The notes beneath the pieces are model-generated. The model searched no databases. It had not been told where the DNA came from and was given only the letters and a program-made list of their open reading frames with translations. A DNA stretch of 64,000 nt, from positions 264,472 through 328,471 of the forward strand of contig NZ_PQVG01000005.1 in NCBI RefSeq assembly GCF_002920895.1. The letters run 5' to 3'. Origin of the DNA: Flavobacterium alvei (GTDB lineage: Bacteria; Bacteroidota; Bacteroidia; Flavobacteriales; Flavobacteriaceae). Position numbers and translations under genes: made by a program. This document shows positions 28,954 through 37,674 of the stretch, piece after piece (positions within the stretch are counted from its first letter, which is position 1; every line of letters starts with the position of its first letter).

Positions 28954-31900
28954 ATGACAATTCAAGAATATCTATCCAAAATAAATACACTTTATATAAC
29001 TGGCAATGCTCGTGAACACTCCTATCGTGGCGATTTGCAAAACCTGATTATGGCAATTTTGCCCGATGTTTTGGTAACCAATGAACCAGCTAGAGTAAGT
29101 TGTGGCGCACCCGATTATGTGTTAACTCGTAAAGATGTACCCATTGGTTATATTGAAGCCAAAGACATTGGGGTGGATCTAGCAGACAAAAAACTAAAGG
29201 AACAATTTGACCGTTATAAATCGGGATTGTCGAATTTGGTTTTTACCGATTATATGGATTTTCATTTTTATAAAGAAGGTGAATTTGTAACCAAAATTGC
29301 GATTGCTTCGGTTGAAAACGGATTGATTATTCCACAACCCGAAAACTTTGAGACCTTTACCAACTTAATAAAAAACTTTGCCCAAACCATTTCTCAAACC
29401 ATCAAATCGCCTACCAAGTTGGCACAAATGATGGCAGGAAAAGCCAAATTGATGGCAGATGTTATCGAAAAATCATTGACTAATGACGACCAAGAAGGCA
29501 AACGCTCCCAAATAAAATCGCAAATGTTGTCGTTTCAGCAAATGCTGATTCACGATATCGACAACAAAGCTTTTGCCGATATTTATGCACAAACCATTGC
29601 TTACGGAATGTTTGCCGCTAGATACCACGACCCTACTTTACCTACTTTCTCGAGAATGGAAGCCGCTGAATTAATCCCGAAATCGAATCCTTTTCTTCGG
29701 AAATTGTTTCAAGATATTGCAGGATTTGATCTCGACATTCGTTTGACTTGGATGGTGGACGAACTCGTTAACATTTTCTTGGCGAGTGATGTGGCTACGA
29801 TTATGAAAAATTTTGGTCGAAGCACCAAACAAGAAGATCCCGTGGTGCATTTTTATGAAACCTTTTTGGGCGAATACAACCCTGCCTTGCGAAAAGCCCG
29901 TGGGGTTTGGTACACACCGCAACCCGTGGTTAACTTTATTGTACGTGCGGTGGATGATATTTTGAAAACCGAATTCGATTTGCCACAAGGATTGGCTGAC
30001 ACCAGCAAAATAAAAATCAAGAAAAAAGCCGTAACCCAAACCAAAGGGAAAGATGCTAAAATAAAAGAGGTAGAAACCGAGGTTGAAGTACACAAAGTAC
30101 AAATTCTAGACCCAGCCACAGGAACAGGAACATTTTTGGCAGAAGTAGTCAAACACATTCATAAAAAATTTGAAGGACAACAAGGCATTTGGAGCAAATA
30201 TGTAACCAATGATTTGATTCCTCGACTGAATGGTTTTGAACTCTTGATGGCAAGTTATGCAATGGCGCACCTCAAAATGGATATGCTCCTTACTGAAACA
30301 GGCTATAAACCTAGCGATGACCAGCGTTTTCGTATTTTCCTGACCAACAGTTTGGAAGAAGCCCATCCTGATACCCAAACCCTTTTCAGTTCGTGGCTCT
30401 CCGACGAAGCTGACCAAGCCAACGCCATAAAGCGTGATGCACCTGTTATGGTGGTGATTGGAAATCCGCCTTATAGTGTAAGTAGTTCAAATAAAAGTGA
30501 ATGGATTCAAAATTTAATTAAAGATTATAAGAAAGATTTAAACGAAAGAAAAATTAACCTTGACGATGATTACATTAAATTTACTCGTTTCGGGCAACAT
30601 TTTATTGATAAAAATGGTAGCGGAGTTTTAGCTTATATTTCTAACAATAGTTTTATTGACGGTATTACACACCGCCAAATGCGAAAACATTTATTGGAAA
30701 GTTTTGACAAAATTTACATTCTCGATTTGCACGGCAATGCCAAGAAAAAGGAAGTTTGTCCCGATGGTTCTCCCGACCAAAACGTTTTCGATATAATGCA
30801 AGGTGTTTCTATAAATATTTTTATAAAAACTGGTAAAAAGAAAAAAAATGAATTAGGAGAAGTTTTCAATTTTGATTTGTATGGTAAAAGAGATTTTAAA
30901 TATGAGCACTTATTTAAACAGAATTTAAACAATATCAATTGGAATAAATTAGAATGTAAAGAACCTAATTATTTTTACTTTGATAAAAATTTAGCAGAAA
31001 ACGATATTTATTCAACTTTTATAAAACTAGACAAACTTTTTCCTAATTATGTCTCTGGAATTCAAAGTAAAAGAGATGAATTAACTATTAAACTAAACGA
31101 AAACGAACTTAATAAAACAAAAGATATTTTATTAAGTGATGAAAACATTGAATTTTTAAGAAAAAAACTTAATTTACCATTAGACGGAAGAGATTGGACT
31201 ATTAGCGGAGCAATTAATGATTTAAAAAACAATAACCCTAAAATACAAAAATACCAACATAGACCTTTTGACGAAAGAGTTACGTTTTATACAGGAAAAA
31301 GCAAAGGTTTTTTAGCTTATCCAAGAAACAACGTTTTAAAACACTTTATTGAAAAGAAAAATATTGGAATTCTTCTACCTAGACAAGCAATTACTGAAAA
31401 GTTTGGTTTTTTTCTGTGTGATAAAATTTGTGATATAAATTATACTGGAAATGCGGGACAGTTTGGTGCGGGTTTAGTTTTCCCTCTTTATCTCTATCCC
31501 GAAACCACCGCCCAACAATCATTACACGACAATACGGAAAGAACCCCCAACCTAAACCCCGAAATTGTCAAACAAATTGCGGAAGGTTTGGGTTATTTTT
31601 TCTCTCCAGAAAAACCAGATTACAATGTACAAACAGAAGAAACCAATCAATTGTATCCCATCGACATACTCGATTATATCTATGCCGTTTTGCATTCGCC
31701 CAATTATAGAGAAAAATACAAGGAGTTTCTGAAGATTGATTTCCCTAGAGTTCCTTATCCAAAAAACCCACGTCAATTTATTGATTTAGTGGAGTTAGGC
31801 AGTCAATTGCGTCAAATTCATTTGCTGGAAAGTCCCATAGTAGAAAATTACATTACACAATATCCCGAAGATGGCGATAATGTGGTTACAAAACCCAAAT

Positions 31901-32181
31901 ACGAACAACGCAATTATGTAATAGAGAACGATATTATAATGCATAATGATACCCCCGAACCTATGGGACGTGTGCACATCAACGCAACCCAATATTTTGA
32001 CAACGTGCCAGAAGCAGCTTGGAATTTTTATATTGGTGGTTATCAACCGGCTCAAAAATGGCTCAAAGACCGCAAAGACCGCGAGTTGAGTTATGAGGAT
32101 ATTTTGCATTACCAAAAAATCATCGTGGCTTTGAGCGAAACGGACAGGATTATGAAAGAAATAGATAAAATTGAGATTTAA
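28954..32181 (+). CDS. Single-polypeptide restriction-modification enzyme (type IIG / type ISP-like, N6-adenine methylase)
   Basis: 1075 residues. The N-terminal PD-(D/E)xK-like nuclease has Pro53-Asp54 and Glu68-x-Lys70 (GYIEAKD). A helical spacer (about 150-320) follows. The N6-adenine methyltransferase has SAM motif I DPATGTGTF at 386-394 and catalytic NPPY at 504-507. The C-terminal 550 residues should recognise the DNA target (type ISP C-terminal-like). No helicase/translocase motifs appear, and the chain is far shorter than true type ISP enzymes such as LlaGI (about 1,600), so type IIG behaviour is more likely. No separate specificity subunit is present. The next gene follows after 11 bases. 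Confidence 0.88.
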   Translation: MTIQEYLSKINTLYITGNAREHSYRGDLQNLIMAILPDVLVTNEPARVSCGAPDYVLTRKDVPIGYIEAKDIGVDLADKKLKEQFDRYKSGLSNLVFTDYMDFHFYKEGEFVTKIAIASVENGLIIPQPENFETFTNLIKNFAQTISQTIKSPTKLAQMMAGKAKLMADVIEKSLTNDDQEGKRSQIKSQMLSFQQMLIHDIDNKAFADIYAQTIAYGMFAARYHDPTLPTFSRMEAAELIPKSNPFLRKLFQDIAGFDLDIRLTWMVDELVNIFLASDVATIMKNFGRSTKQEDPVVHFYETFLGEYNPALRKARGVWYTPQPVVNFIVRAVDDILKTEFDLPQGLADTSKIKIKKKAVTQTKGKDAKIKEVETEVEVHKVQILDPATGTGTFLAEVVKHIHKKFEGQQGIWSKYVTNDLIPRLNGFELLMASYAMAHLKMDMLLTETGYKPSDDQRFRIFLTNSLEEAHPDTQTLFSSWLSDEADQANAIKRDAPVMVVIGNPPYSVSSSNKSEWIQNLIKDYKKDLNERKINLDDDYIKFTRFGQHFIDKNGSGVLAYISNNSFIDGITHRQMRKHLLESFDKIYILDLHGNAKKKEVCPDGSPDQNVFDIMQGVSINIFIKTGKKKKNELGEVFNFDLYGKRDFKYEHLFKQNLNNINWNKLECKEPNYFYFDKNLAENDIYSTFIKLDKLFPNYVSGIQSKRDELTIKLNENELNKTKDILLSDENIEFLRKKLNLPLDGRDWTISGAINDLKNNNPKIQKYQHRPFDERVTFYTGKSKGFLAYPRNNVLKHFIEKKNIGILLPRQAITEKFGFFLCDKICDINYTGNAGQFGAGLVFPLYLYPETTAQQSLHDNTERTPNLNPEIVKQIAEGLGYFFSPEKPDYNVQTEETNQLYPIDILDYIYAVLHSPNYREKYKEFLKIDFPRVPYPKNPRQFIDLVELGSQLRQIHLLESPIVENYITQYPEDGDNVVTKPKYEQRNYVIENDIIMHNDTPEPMGRVHINATQYFDNVPEAAWNFYIGGYQPAQKWLKDRKDRELSYEDILHYQKIIVALSETDRIMKEIDKIEI

Positions 32182-32192
32182 ATAAACATACA

Positions 32193-33515
32193 ATGATTGA
32201 ATATAATTTTGACATTTCTTTTTTAAATGTTCCTAATGATAACGTCCAAAATTCCGAGCTTTCAGAAACAATGGAAGCTACATTAACTATCAATATTGAT
32301 AATATAGAATTACGCATATTTACAGGTCTAGATAGATTTTCCTTAGTGAAATTACTAACACATTTGGAAAACAAATCTTTTTCAAAATTAAGCAATTTAA
32401 TTTCAACACATTGCAAAGAAGACATAACAATAGATTTGTCTAATTCTATGTTACTATCATTTAGCACATCAGTATCGGACGATGTGATTTCCATTAGTTT
32501 AGATTCGGTAAAAATTCATCAACCAATAAATTCAGATAAAAATACAGCTACATTTCACTTAAATGAAGTTGGTTTTAATTTTGTAAAACATTTTTACAGT
32601 TTTCTTAGCGTAAATGAAAATGTATTTGAACTTAAAAAGCGTACAGAAGAAATTTATGAAGGCTATAATTGTAAAGTATTTCCAGGTTTTTCCTATAATT
32701 ATTCTAGTAGTAGAGATATTCCAGAAATGAACATCACAAAAATCCCAACTTTAAATTTTGAATTTGAATTGGATGAAAATATGGAAAATTTACTAAAAAA
32801 AGTAAATTCAATAATCACGGTTTGTTCATTTTTCATGCACTCTAATTTAGAATATTATCGTTCTACTATTCATTTTAAAAACACAAAAATTAATGAATAT
32901 AAAATACTAAAAAAAACAATTATAAAAGACACGTCTATATCCTTTAGAAATTTCAGTCTGAATTGGAAACCAAGTACTTTTTTGTCAGAAAGTTGGAAAA
33001 AGGAAGCATTTGACAACTTCGATAAATTAGAGAAAATAATCAAACTTTTCAATCAAGCACTCATAGTCGATGATAGAAGTAAGTTATTGATTAGATATAA
33101 TATCATTGAGATATGTATGGGAGGAACTACTAAAAATGGAGATAAATTTAAATTCACAGAAAACAAAGACGAAATCTATGAAGAAGCTTTTAAAGTATTA
33201 CAAGTAATGATTCCTCAAGACGAGCTAATAGATTTTAAAACCAAATGGAGTAATGCAATTAGAAATATGGACTATAAACCTATGAAAAGTCCATTAGTAG
33301 AATTTTTAAAATCTAATAATTTACCGTTGGATGAGCTTCCAGTAAAATTTGATGAAATCAAAAAAATGAGAGATTGTATTACTCACGGAAGTATTAAGAT
33401 TAAGCCTAGTCAACTAAACAGAACTAATGTTTTATTATACAGAATATCCGGTATATTAATTCTTAATCTATTAGGAATTAAAGATTGGACATTCGATACT
33501 CATTTAAAAGAATAA
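32193..33515 (+). CDS. HEPN-motif protein linked to the restriction enzyme
   Basis: 440 residues; no confident family. The C-terminal third is helical and contains KKMRDCITHGS: Arg393-x4-His398, the Rx4-6H active-site signature of HEPN RNases, in the usual place near the C-terminus. The N-terminal half is beta-rich (SETMEATLTINIDNIELRIFTG), comparable in layout to ApeA-like proteins with an N-terminal sensor and C-terminal HEPN (inference). It starts 11 bases after the restriction-modification gene and is probably cotranscribed. It is more AT-rich than neighbouring core genes, consistent with transfer. Confidence 0.65.
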   Translation: MIEYNFDISFLNVPNDNVQNSELSETMEATLTINIDNIELRIFTGLDRFSLVKLLTHLENKSFSKLSNLISTHCKEDITIDLSNSMLLSFSTSVSDDVISISLDSVKIHQPINSDKNTATFHLNEVGFNFVKHFYSFLSVNENVFELKKRTEEIYEGYNCKVFPGFSYNYSSSRDIPEMNITKIPTLNFEFELDENMENLLKKVNSIITVCSFFMHSNLEYYRSTIHFKNTKINEYKILKKTIIKDTSISFRNFSLNWKPSTFLSESWKKEAFDNFDKLEKIIKLFNQALIVDDRSKLLIRYNIIEICMGGTTKNGDKFKFTENKDEIYEEAFKVLQVMIPQDELIDFKTKWSNAIRNMDYKPMKSPLVEFLKSNNLPLDELPVKFDEIKKMRDCITHGSIKIKPSQLNRTNVLLYRISGILILNLLGIKDWTFDTHLKE

Positions 33516-33539
33516 TTCTAATTTCAAAAAATCAATTGG

Positions 33540-33592
33540 CTCCAGCTTTAGCTGGAGTATTTTTGGAATGAATGTAAATTGGCTTTAGCCAA
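33540..33592. repeat. Two adjacent small hairpins sharing a GCTTTAGC core
   Basis: Hairpin 1 (33540-33557) has arms CTCCAGC/GCTGGAG around TTTA. Hairpin 2 (33579-33592) has arms TTGGC/GCCAA around TTTA. Both share GC-TTTA-GC, a palindrome type scattered in many Bacteroidota genomes (recollection). They could also act as terminators for the upstream pair. Confidence 0.55.
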
Positions 33593-33646
33593 ATGTATGC
33601 AAAGCGTATCAGTCAATATTTTTATAAAAAAGAAAAACTAAAACCA

Positions 33647-33676
33647 TTTAAAGTGGTCGAATTTGACCACTTTAAA
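33647..33676. promoter_or_regulatory. 12-bp perfect inverted repeat upstream of the KilA-N gene
   Basis: Arms TTTAAAGTGGTC (33647-33658) and GACCACTTTAAA (33665-33676) flank GAATTT. It ends 20 bases before the ATG at 33697. Position and symmetry suit a dimeric repressor operator; a 5' leader hairpin is the alternative. Confidence 0.5.
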
Positions 33677-33696
33677 AAACAACAAAAACAGTAGTT

Positions 33697-34509
33697 ATGG
33701 CAAAAATTAAGGTTCAAAACACAGAGATAACAATAGTGTCTATAAACAATAATGATTACATCTCCATTACTGATATCGCCAAACATAAAACCGATGACAC
33801 CAGTGCTACCATTGGAAATTGGATGAGAAATAGAAATACCCTTTAATTTTTAGGTCTTTGGGAAACCTTATACAATCCCGATTTTAAACCCCTCGAATTC
33901 GAGGGGTTTAGAAATGAAGCAGGTTTAAATGCTTTTACAATGTCGCCGCAAAAATGGATAAACTCCACAAATGCAATGGGTTTTGTTTCAAAATCAGGGC
34001 GGTATGGCGGCACATTTACACACAAAGACATTGCCTTTAAATTTGCCAGTTGGATATCGGTAGAATTTGAATTGTATATTGTAAAAGAATTTCAACGCCT
34101 CAAAGAAGAAGAACAAAAACAATTGGGATGGAATGCCAAACGAGAATTGGCTAAAATAAACTACCACATTCATACCGATGCTATTAAAACACATTTGATA
34201 CCAAAAACACTTACAGTACTTCAAACCAGTTTGGTATATGCCAATGAAGCCGATGTTTTGAATATGGCACTTTTTGGCATCACAGCCAAACAATGGCGAG
34301 ACGAAAACCCAGATAAAAAAGGAAACCAACGCGATTATGCTTCTATAAACCAATTGATTTGTTTGTCTAATCTCGAAAACATAAACGCATTATTTATCGA
34401 GCAAAACATTATTCAACAAAAAAGATTAGAACAACTCAACCAAATTGCCATCAAACAAATGCTCCTTTTAGAAGAAATTACCCAACGCAAATATTTAAAA
34501 AATGAATGA
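33697..34509 (+). pseudogene. KilA-N domain protein interrupted by one in-frame TAA
   Basis: From the ATG at 33697 the frame reads 49 codons (KVQNTEITIVS...DYISITDIAKHK...NWMRNRNTL), meets TAA at 33844-33846, and continues in the same frame without another stop to 34509. The second part begins FLGLWETLYNPDF and carries the KilA-N core (INSTNAMGFVSKSGRYGGTFTHKDIAFKFASWIS) and a helical C-terminus. The stop replaces a residue that is usually Glu in NTxEFLGLWE of relatives (recollection), so GAA to TAA is likely. A 189-residue product from the ATG at 33940 would lack the DNA-binding N-terminus. KilA-N proteins are phage- and mobile-DNA-associated DNA binders. Confidence 0.8.
33885..33910. repeat. 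26-nt perfect palindrome inside the KilA-N gene
   Basis: Centre at 33897/33898 with the core CTCGAATTCGAG extended by CCC/GGG and AAA/TTT. It encodes part of FKPLEFEGF. It could be chance from a conserved peptide or a binding site. Confidence 0.5.
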
Positions 34510-34550
34510 TTGATTTTTAACTAAAAAAATAAAATCATTCCATCTAAAAC

Positions 34551-34588
34551 AAAAAAGTCCTCTGAAAATTCACAGAAGACCTTTTTTA
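34551..34588. terminator. Terminator between the KilA-N locus and the MFS gene
   Basis: Imperfect hairpin with AAAAAAG...CTCTG and CAGAAG...TTTTTT arms between convergent genes. T runs on both strands suggest bidirectional use. Confidence 0.6.
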
Positions 34589-34604
34589 TATGATTTAATT
34601 ATTT

Positions 34605-35888
34605 TTAAAACTTATGCTCGTCTTTGCTAATCACCAATAAAGCAAACAAAGAAATACAAGCCGCAATGGTCAAATAAAACCCTACCGAAGCAATTCCAAA
34701 CTTATCGGCCAACTTAATGGCAATCATTGGTGCAAAGGCAGCTCCCAAAATTCCTGCCATATTAAAAGTCAATGAAGCTCCGGTATAGCGAACATTGGTA
34801 GGAAATAATTCTGATAAAAAAGTTCCGACAGGACCGTAGATAAACCCCATCAGCGACATTCCAAGACAAACAAAAAATGTGATTAAAAAAGTACTTCCCG
34901 AATTTAAAAAGAACGGAAAAGAAAAACCAAAAACAGCAATGGCAATAGTAGTATAAATCAACATTTTTCGACGACCTATTTTATCGGCAGCTAAGGCAGA
35001 AATTGGAATAAAAATAGCAAAAAACAATACCGAAAACAACTGGATCAAGAGTGCTTCCCGATTTGAAAATCCTAAACTCTTGGTATTCCAATTGAGCATA
35101 AAAACCGTCATCAAATAAAAAACTAAAAAAGTGGTGATTGCTGCCAATGTTCCAAAAATCAATTGGTTTTTATACGACTTAAAAACTGTCACAAAAGGAA
35201 TATTTACCTCTTCGTGTGCTGTCTTCGAATTTTCGAAAGAAGGTGTTTCTGAAATTTTAGTTCGGATATAAAAACCAACAAGTACCAAAAGCGAACTGGC
35301 AATAAAAGGAATTCTCCAGCCGTAATCCATAAAATCTTCGTTACTCATAGAATCTGTTAGCAACAAGAAAGTGCCACCCGACAGCAACAAACCGATTGGC
35401 GCACCCAATTGCGGAAACATTCCGTACCAAGCACGTTTATTAGGTGGAGCATTTTCTATTGCTAACAAAACGGCTCCTCCCCATTCGCCGCCTAATCCAA
35501 CACCTTGTCCAAAACGGCATAGCATTAATAACAAAGGAGCAACAATGCCAATACTAGCATAACTCGGTAAAAAACCAATGGCTACCGTCGAAATTCCCAT
35601 TGTTAATAAAGCGGCAACCAAGGTAAACTTACGCCCAATTTTGTCGCCATAATGTCCAAAAAAAGCGGAACCTAAAGGGCGAGACAAAAAAGCTATTGAA
35701 AAAGTGGCCAACGATTGCAGGGTTGCCATAGTCTTGTCAGCACCTGGAAAAAACAACTGAGGAAACACCAAAACGGCTGCATTGGCATAAATATAAAAAT
35801 CGAAAAACTCTATAGTGGTTCCTATTAAACTGCCAAAAAGTATGTGTTTTAATGAATTCGTTTTTTCAGGATTTACTTTTTCTTCCAT
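34605..35888 (-). CDS. MFS transporter, metabolite:H+ symporter type (ProP/ShiA-like)
   Basis: 427 residues with 12 predicted membrane segments. Signatures include GHYGDKIGRKFTLV in loop 2-3 and FGQGVGLGGEWGGAVLLAIENAP in TM4-5, the latter typical of the MHS subfamily that carries shikimate, proline/betaine or dicarboxylates with protons. The second-half loop ADKIGRRKML repeats the family motif. No neighbouring catabolic gene defines the substrate. Confidence 0.88.
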   Translation of the reverse strand: MEEKVNPEKTNSLKHILFGSLIGTTIEFFDFYIYANAAVLVFPQLFFPGADKTMATLQSLATFSIAFLSRPLGSAFFGHYGDKIGRKFTLVAALLTMGISTVAIGFLPSYASIGIVAPLLLMLCRFGQGVGLGGEWGGAVLLAIENAPPNKRAWYGMFPQLGAPIGLLLSGGTFLLLTDSMSNEDFMDYGWRIPFIASSLLVLVGFYIRTKISETPSFENSKTAHEEVNIPFVTVFKSYKNQLIFGTLAAITTFLVFYLMTVFMLNWNTKSLGFSNREALLIQLFSVLFFAIFIPISALAADKIGRRKMLIYTTIAIAVFGFSFPFFLNSGSTFLITFFVCLGMSLMGFIYGPVGTFLSELFPTNVRYTGASLTFNMAGILGAAFAPMIAIKLADKFGIASVGFYLTIAACISLFALLVISKDEHKF

Positions 35889-35989
35889 AATGTATTGTTG
35901 CGCTATTTCTATAAAATGATGTTAATTTTCGAAAGTTTCAAAGATTCAATTCCAATATTTTGGTAATTTAGCAACAAATAAAATTTACT

Positions 35990-37603
35990 ATGCCAAACGA
36001 CTGTATCAGCTACCAAAACTCTGGATATTTCTCCTCTTTAATGAACGATTATTTAGACCAAAAACCTAATTTACAGTCCCTTTACAATCGTTTTCCCAAT
36101 CTTGAGAACTTCGAATCGCAAATAAAAGAAAAAAAAATCAATTTCAATGGCAATGACAATTTCAATAGCAATGTAAAAAGAGCCATTTTAGTTTCAGTTA
36201 TAGAAAAACAATATGCTAAAATAAATACTTCGGATAAAACCTTAAACAATATTAAACTTTTAAACAATTCCAATACATTCACAATTACGACCGGCCACCA
36301 ACTCAATTTGTTTTCGGGGCCTTTGTATTTTTTGTATAAAATCATTTCGACCATCAATTTAGCCAAGGAATTAAAAGAAAAATATCCCACGGAAAACTTT
36401 GTTCCTATTTATTGGATGGCGACTGAAGATCACGATTTTGACGAAATCAATTATTTTAATTTTAAAGGTCGAAAGTTTCGCTGGAACAAAGAAAGTTCTG
36501 GTCCTGTTGGTCGTTTATCAACCGAAGGTTTAGATGATTTTTTTGAAGTCTTCTCACACGAATTGGGTATTGGCAAAAATGCCGAAACTATCAAAAAAAT
36601 GTTTCAGGAATCGTATTTGAACCATTCCAATTTGGCTGATGCCACACGTTTTTTGGCAAACGAACTTTTTGGCGAATACGGATTGGTTATTTTGGATGCT
36701 GACGATAAAGATTTAAAAAGATTTTTTATTCCATATATAAAGGAAGAATTAACACAACACACTTCCCATAAAAAAGTTCTTGAAACCATTCAGAAACTAA
36801 AAGATCATACCGTTCAAGTTAACCCACGAGAGATTAATTTGTTTTATATGGAAAATGATTTGCGGGAAAGAATCATTTTCGAAAATGGAAAATACTTTGT
36901 AAACAACACTGAAATTAAATTTTCTGAAACGGAAATTTTAGAATTAGTACAAAATCACCCCGAAAAATTCAGTCCCAACGTGATTATGCGTCCGTTGTAT
37001 CAAGAAGTGATTTTGCCGAATTTATGTTACATCGGTGGTGGTGGAGAAATTGCGTATTGGTTGGAATTAAAATCTTTTTTCAATGCAGTCAACGTTACTT
37101 TTCCTGTGCTTTTACTTAGAAATTCGGTTTTATTAGCAACTGAAAAACAAGTAAAAAAAGCAGATAAATTAGGATTGTCTTGGAGTGATTTATTTTCGAA
37201 ACAAACCGATTTGGTCAATCAAAAAACAGCAACATTATCTGAATTCCCTATTGATTTTAGGATTCAAAAAGAGCATTTAAGAAAACAATTTGATACGCTT
37301 TTAGCAATAGCCAATCAAACCGATGCGTCTTTTTTAGGTGCAGTAAAAGCACAAGAAGCCAAACAAATAAAGGGATTAGAGAATTTAGAAAAACGTTTGT
37401 TGAAAGCTCAAAAACGAAAGCACTCTGAAACTTTAGAACGAATTACCGATTTACAAAACGAACTGTTTCCGAACCAAAGTTTACAGGAACGCCAAGCCAA
37501 TTTTTCGGAATTTTATCTAGAAAACGGGAAGGATTTAATCCATAAATTAATCACAACCTTGAAAGCTTTAGATTCTAAATTTGAAATCGTAATTCTTTCC
37601 TAA
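35990..37603 (+). CDS. bshC: Putative cysteine ligase for bacillithiol synthesis
   Basis: 537 residues. BshC adds cysteine to GlcN-malate to make bacillithiol, the low-molecular-weight thiol of many Bacteroidota and Firmicutes. Evidence: TTGHQLNLFSGPLYFLYKI, then PIYWMATEDHDFDEI, then IMRPLYQEVILPNLCYIGGGGEIAYWLEL, all hallmarks of the family. A coiled-coil region (KQIKGLENLEKRLLKAQKRK) lies near residue 465, as in B. subtilis BshC. bshA and bshB are not in the window. Confidence 0.92.
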   Translation: MPNDCISYQNSGYFSSLMNDYLDQKPNLQSLYNRFPNLENFESQIKEKKINFNGNDNFNSNVKRAILVSVIEKQYAKINTSDKTLNNIKLLNNSNTFTITTGHQLNLFSGPLYFLYKIISTINLAKELKEKYPTENFVPIYWMATEDHDFDEINYFNFKGRKFRWNKESSGPVGRLSTEGLDDFFEVFSHELGIGKNAETIKKMFQESYLNHSNLADATRFLANELFGEYGLVILDADDKDLKRFFIPYIKEELTQHTSHKKVLETIQKLKDHTVQVNPREINLFYMENDLRERIIFENGKYFVNNTEIKFSETEILELVQNHPEKFSPNVIMRPLYQEVILPNLCYIGGGGEIAYWLELKSFFNAVNVTFPVLLLRNSVLLATEKQVKKADKLGLSWSDLFSKQTDLVNQKTATLSEFPIDFRIQKEHLRKQFDTLLAIANQTDASFLGAVKAQEAKQIKGLENLEKRLLKAQKRKHSETLERITDLQNELFPNQSLQERQANFSEFYLENGKDLIHKLITTLKALDSKFEIVILS

Positions 37604-37674
37604 AAATCCTTTGGTAAATTTTTAAAATTGTATAGCTTAGTAATCAAGATATAATTCCAACAAAAACGAAGCTG

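Noticed and set aside
28954..32181. Type I or full type ISP restriction system
   Set aside because: No helicase motor motifs and no hsdR/hsdS genes; the chain is too short for a translocating ISP enzyme.
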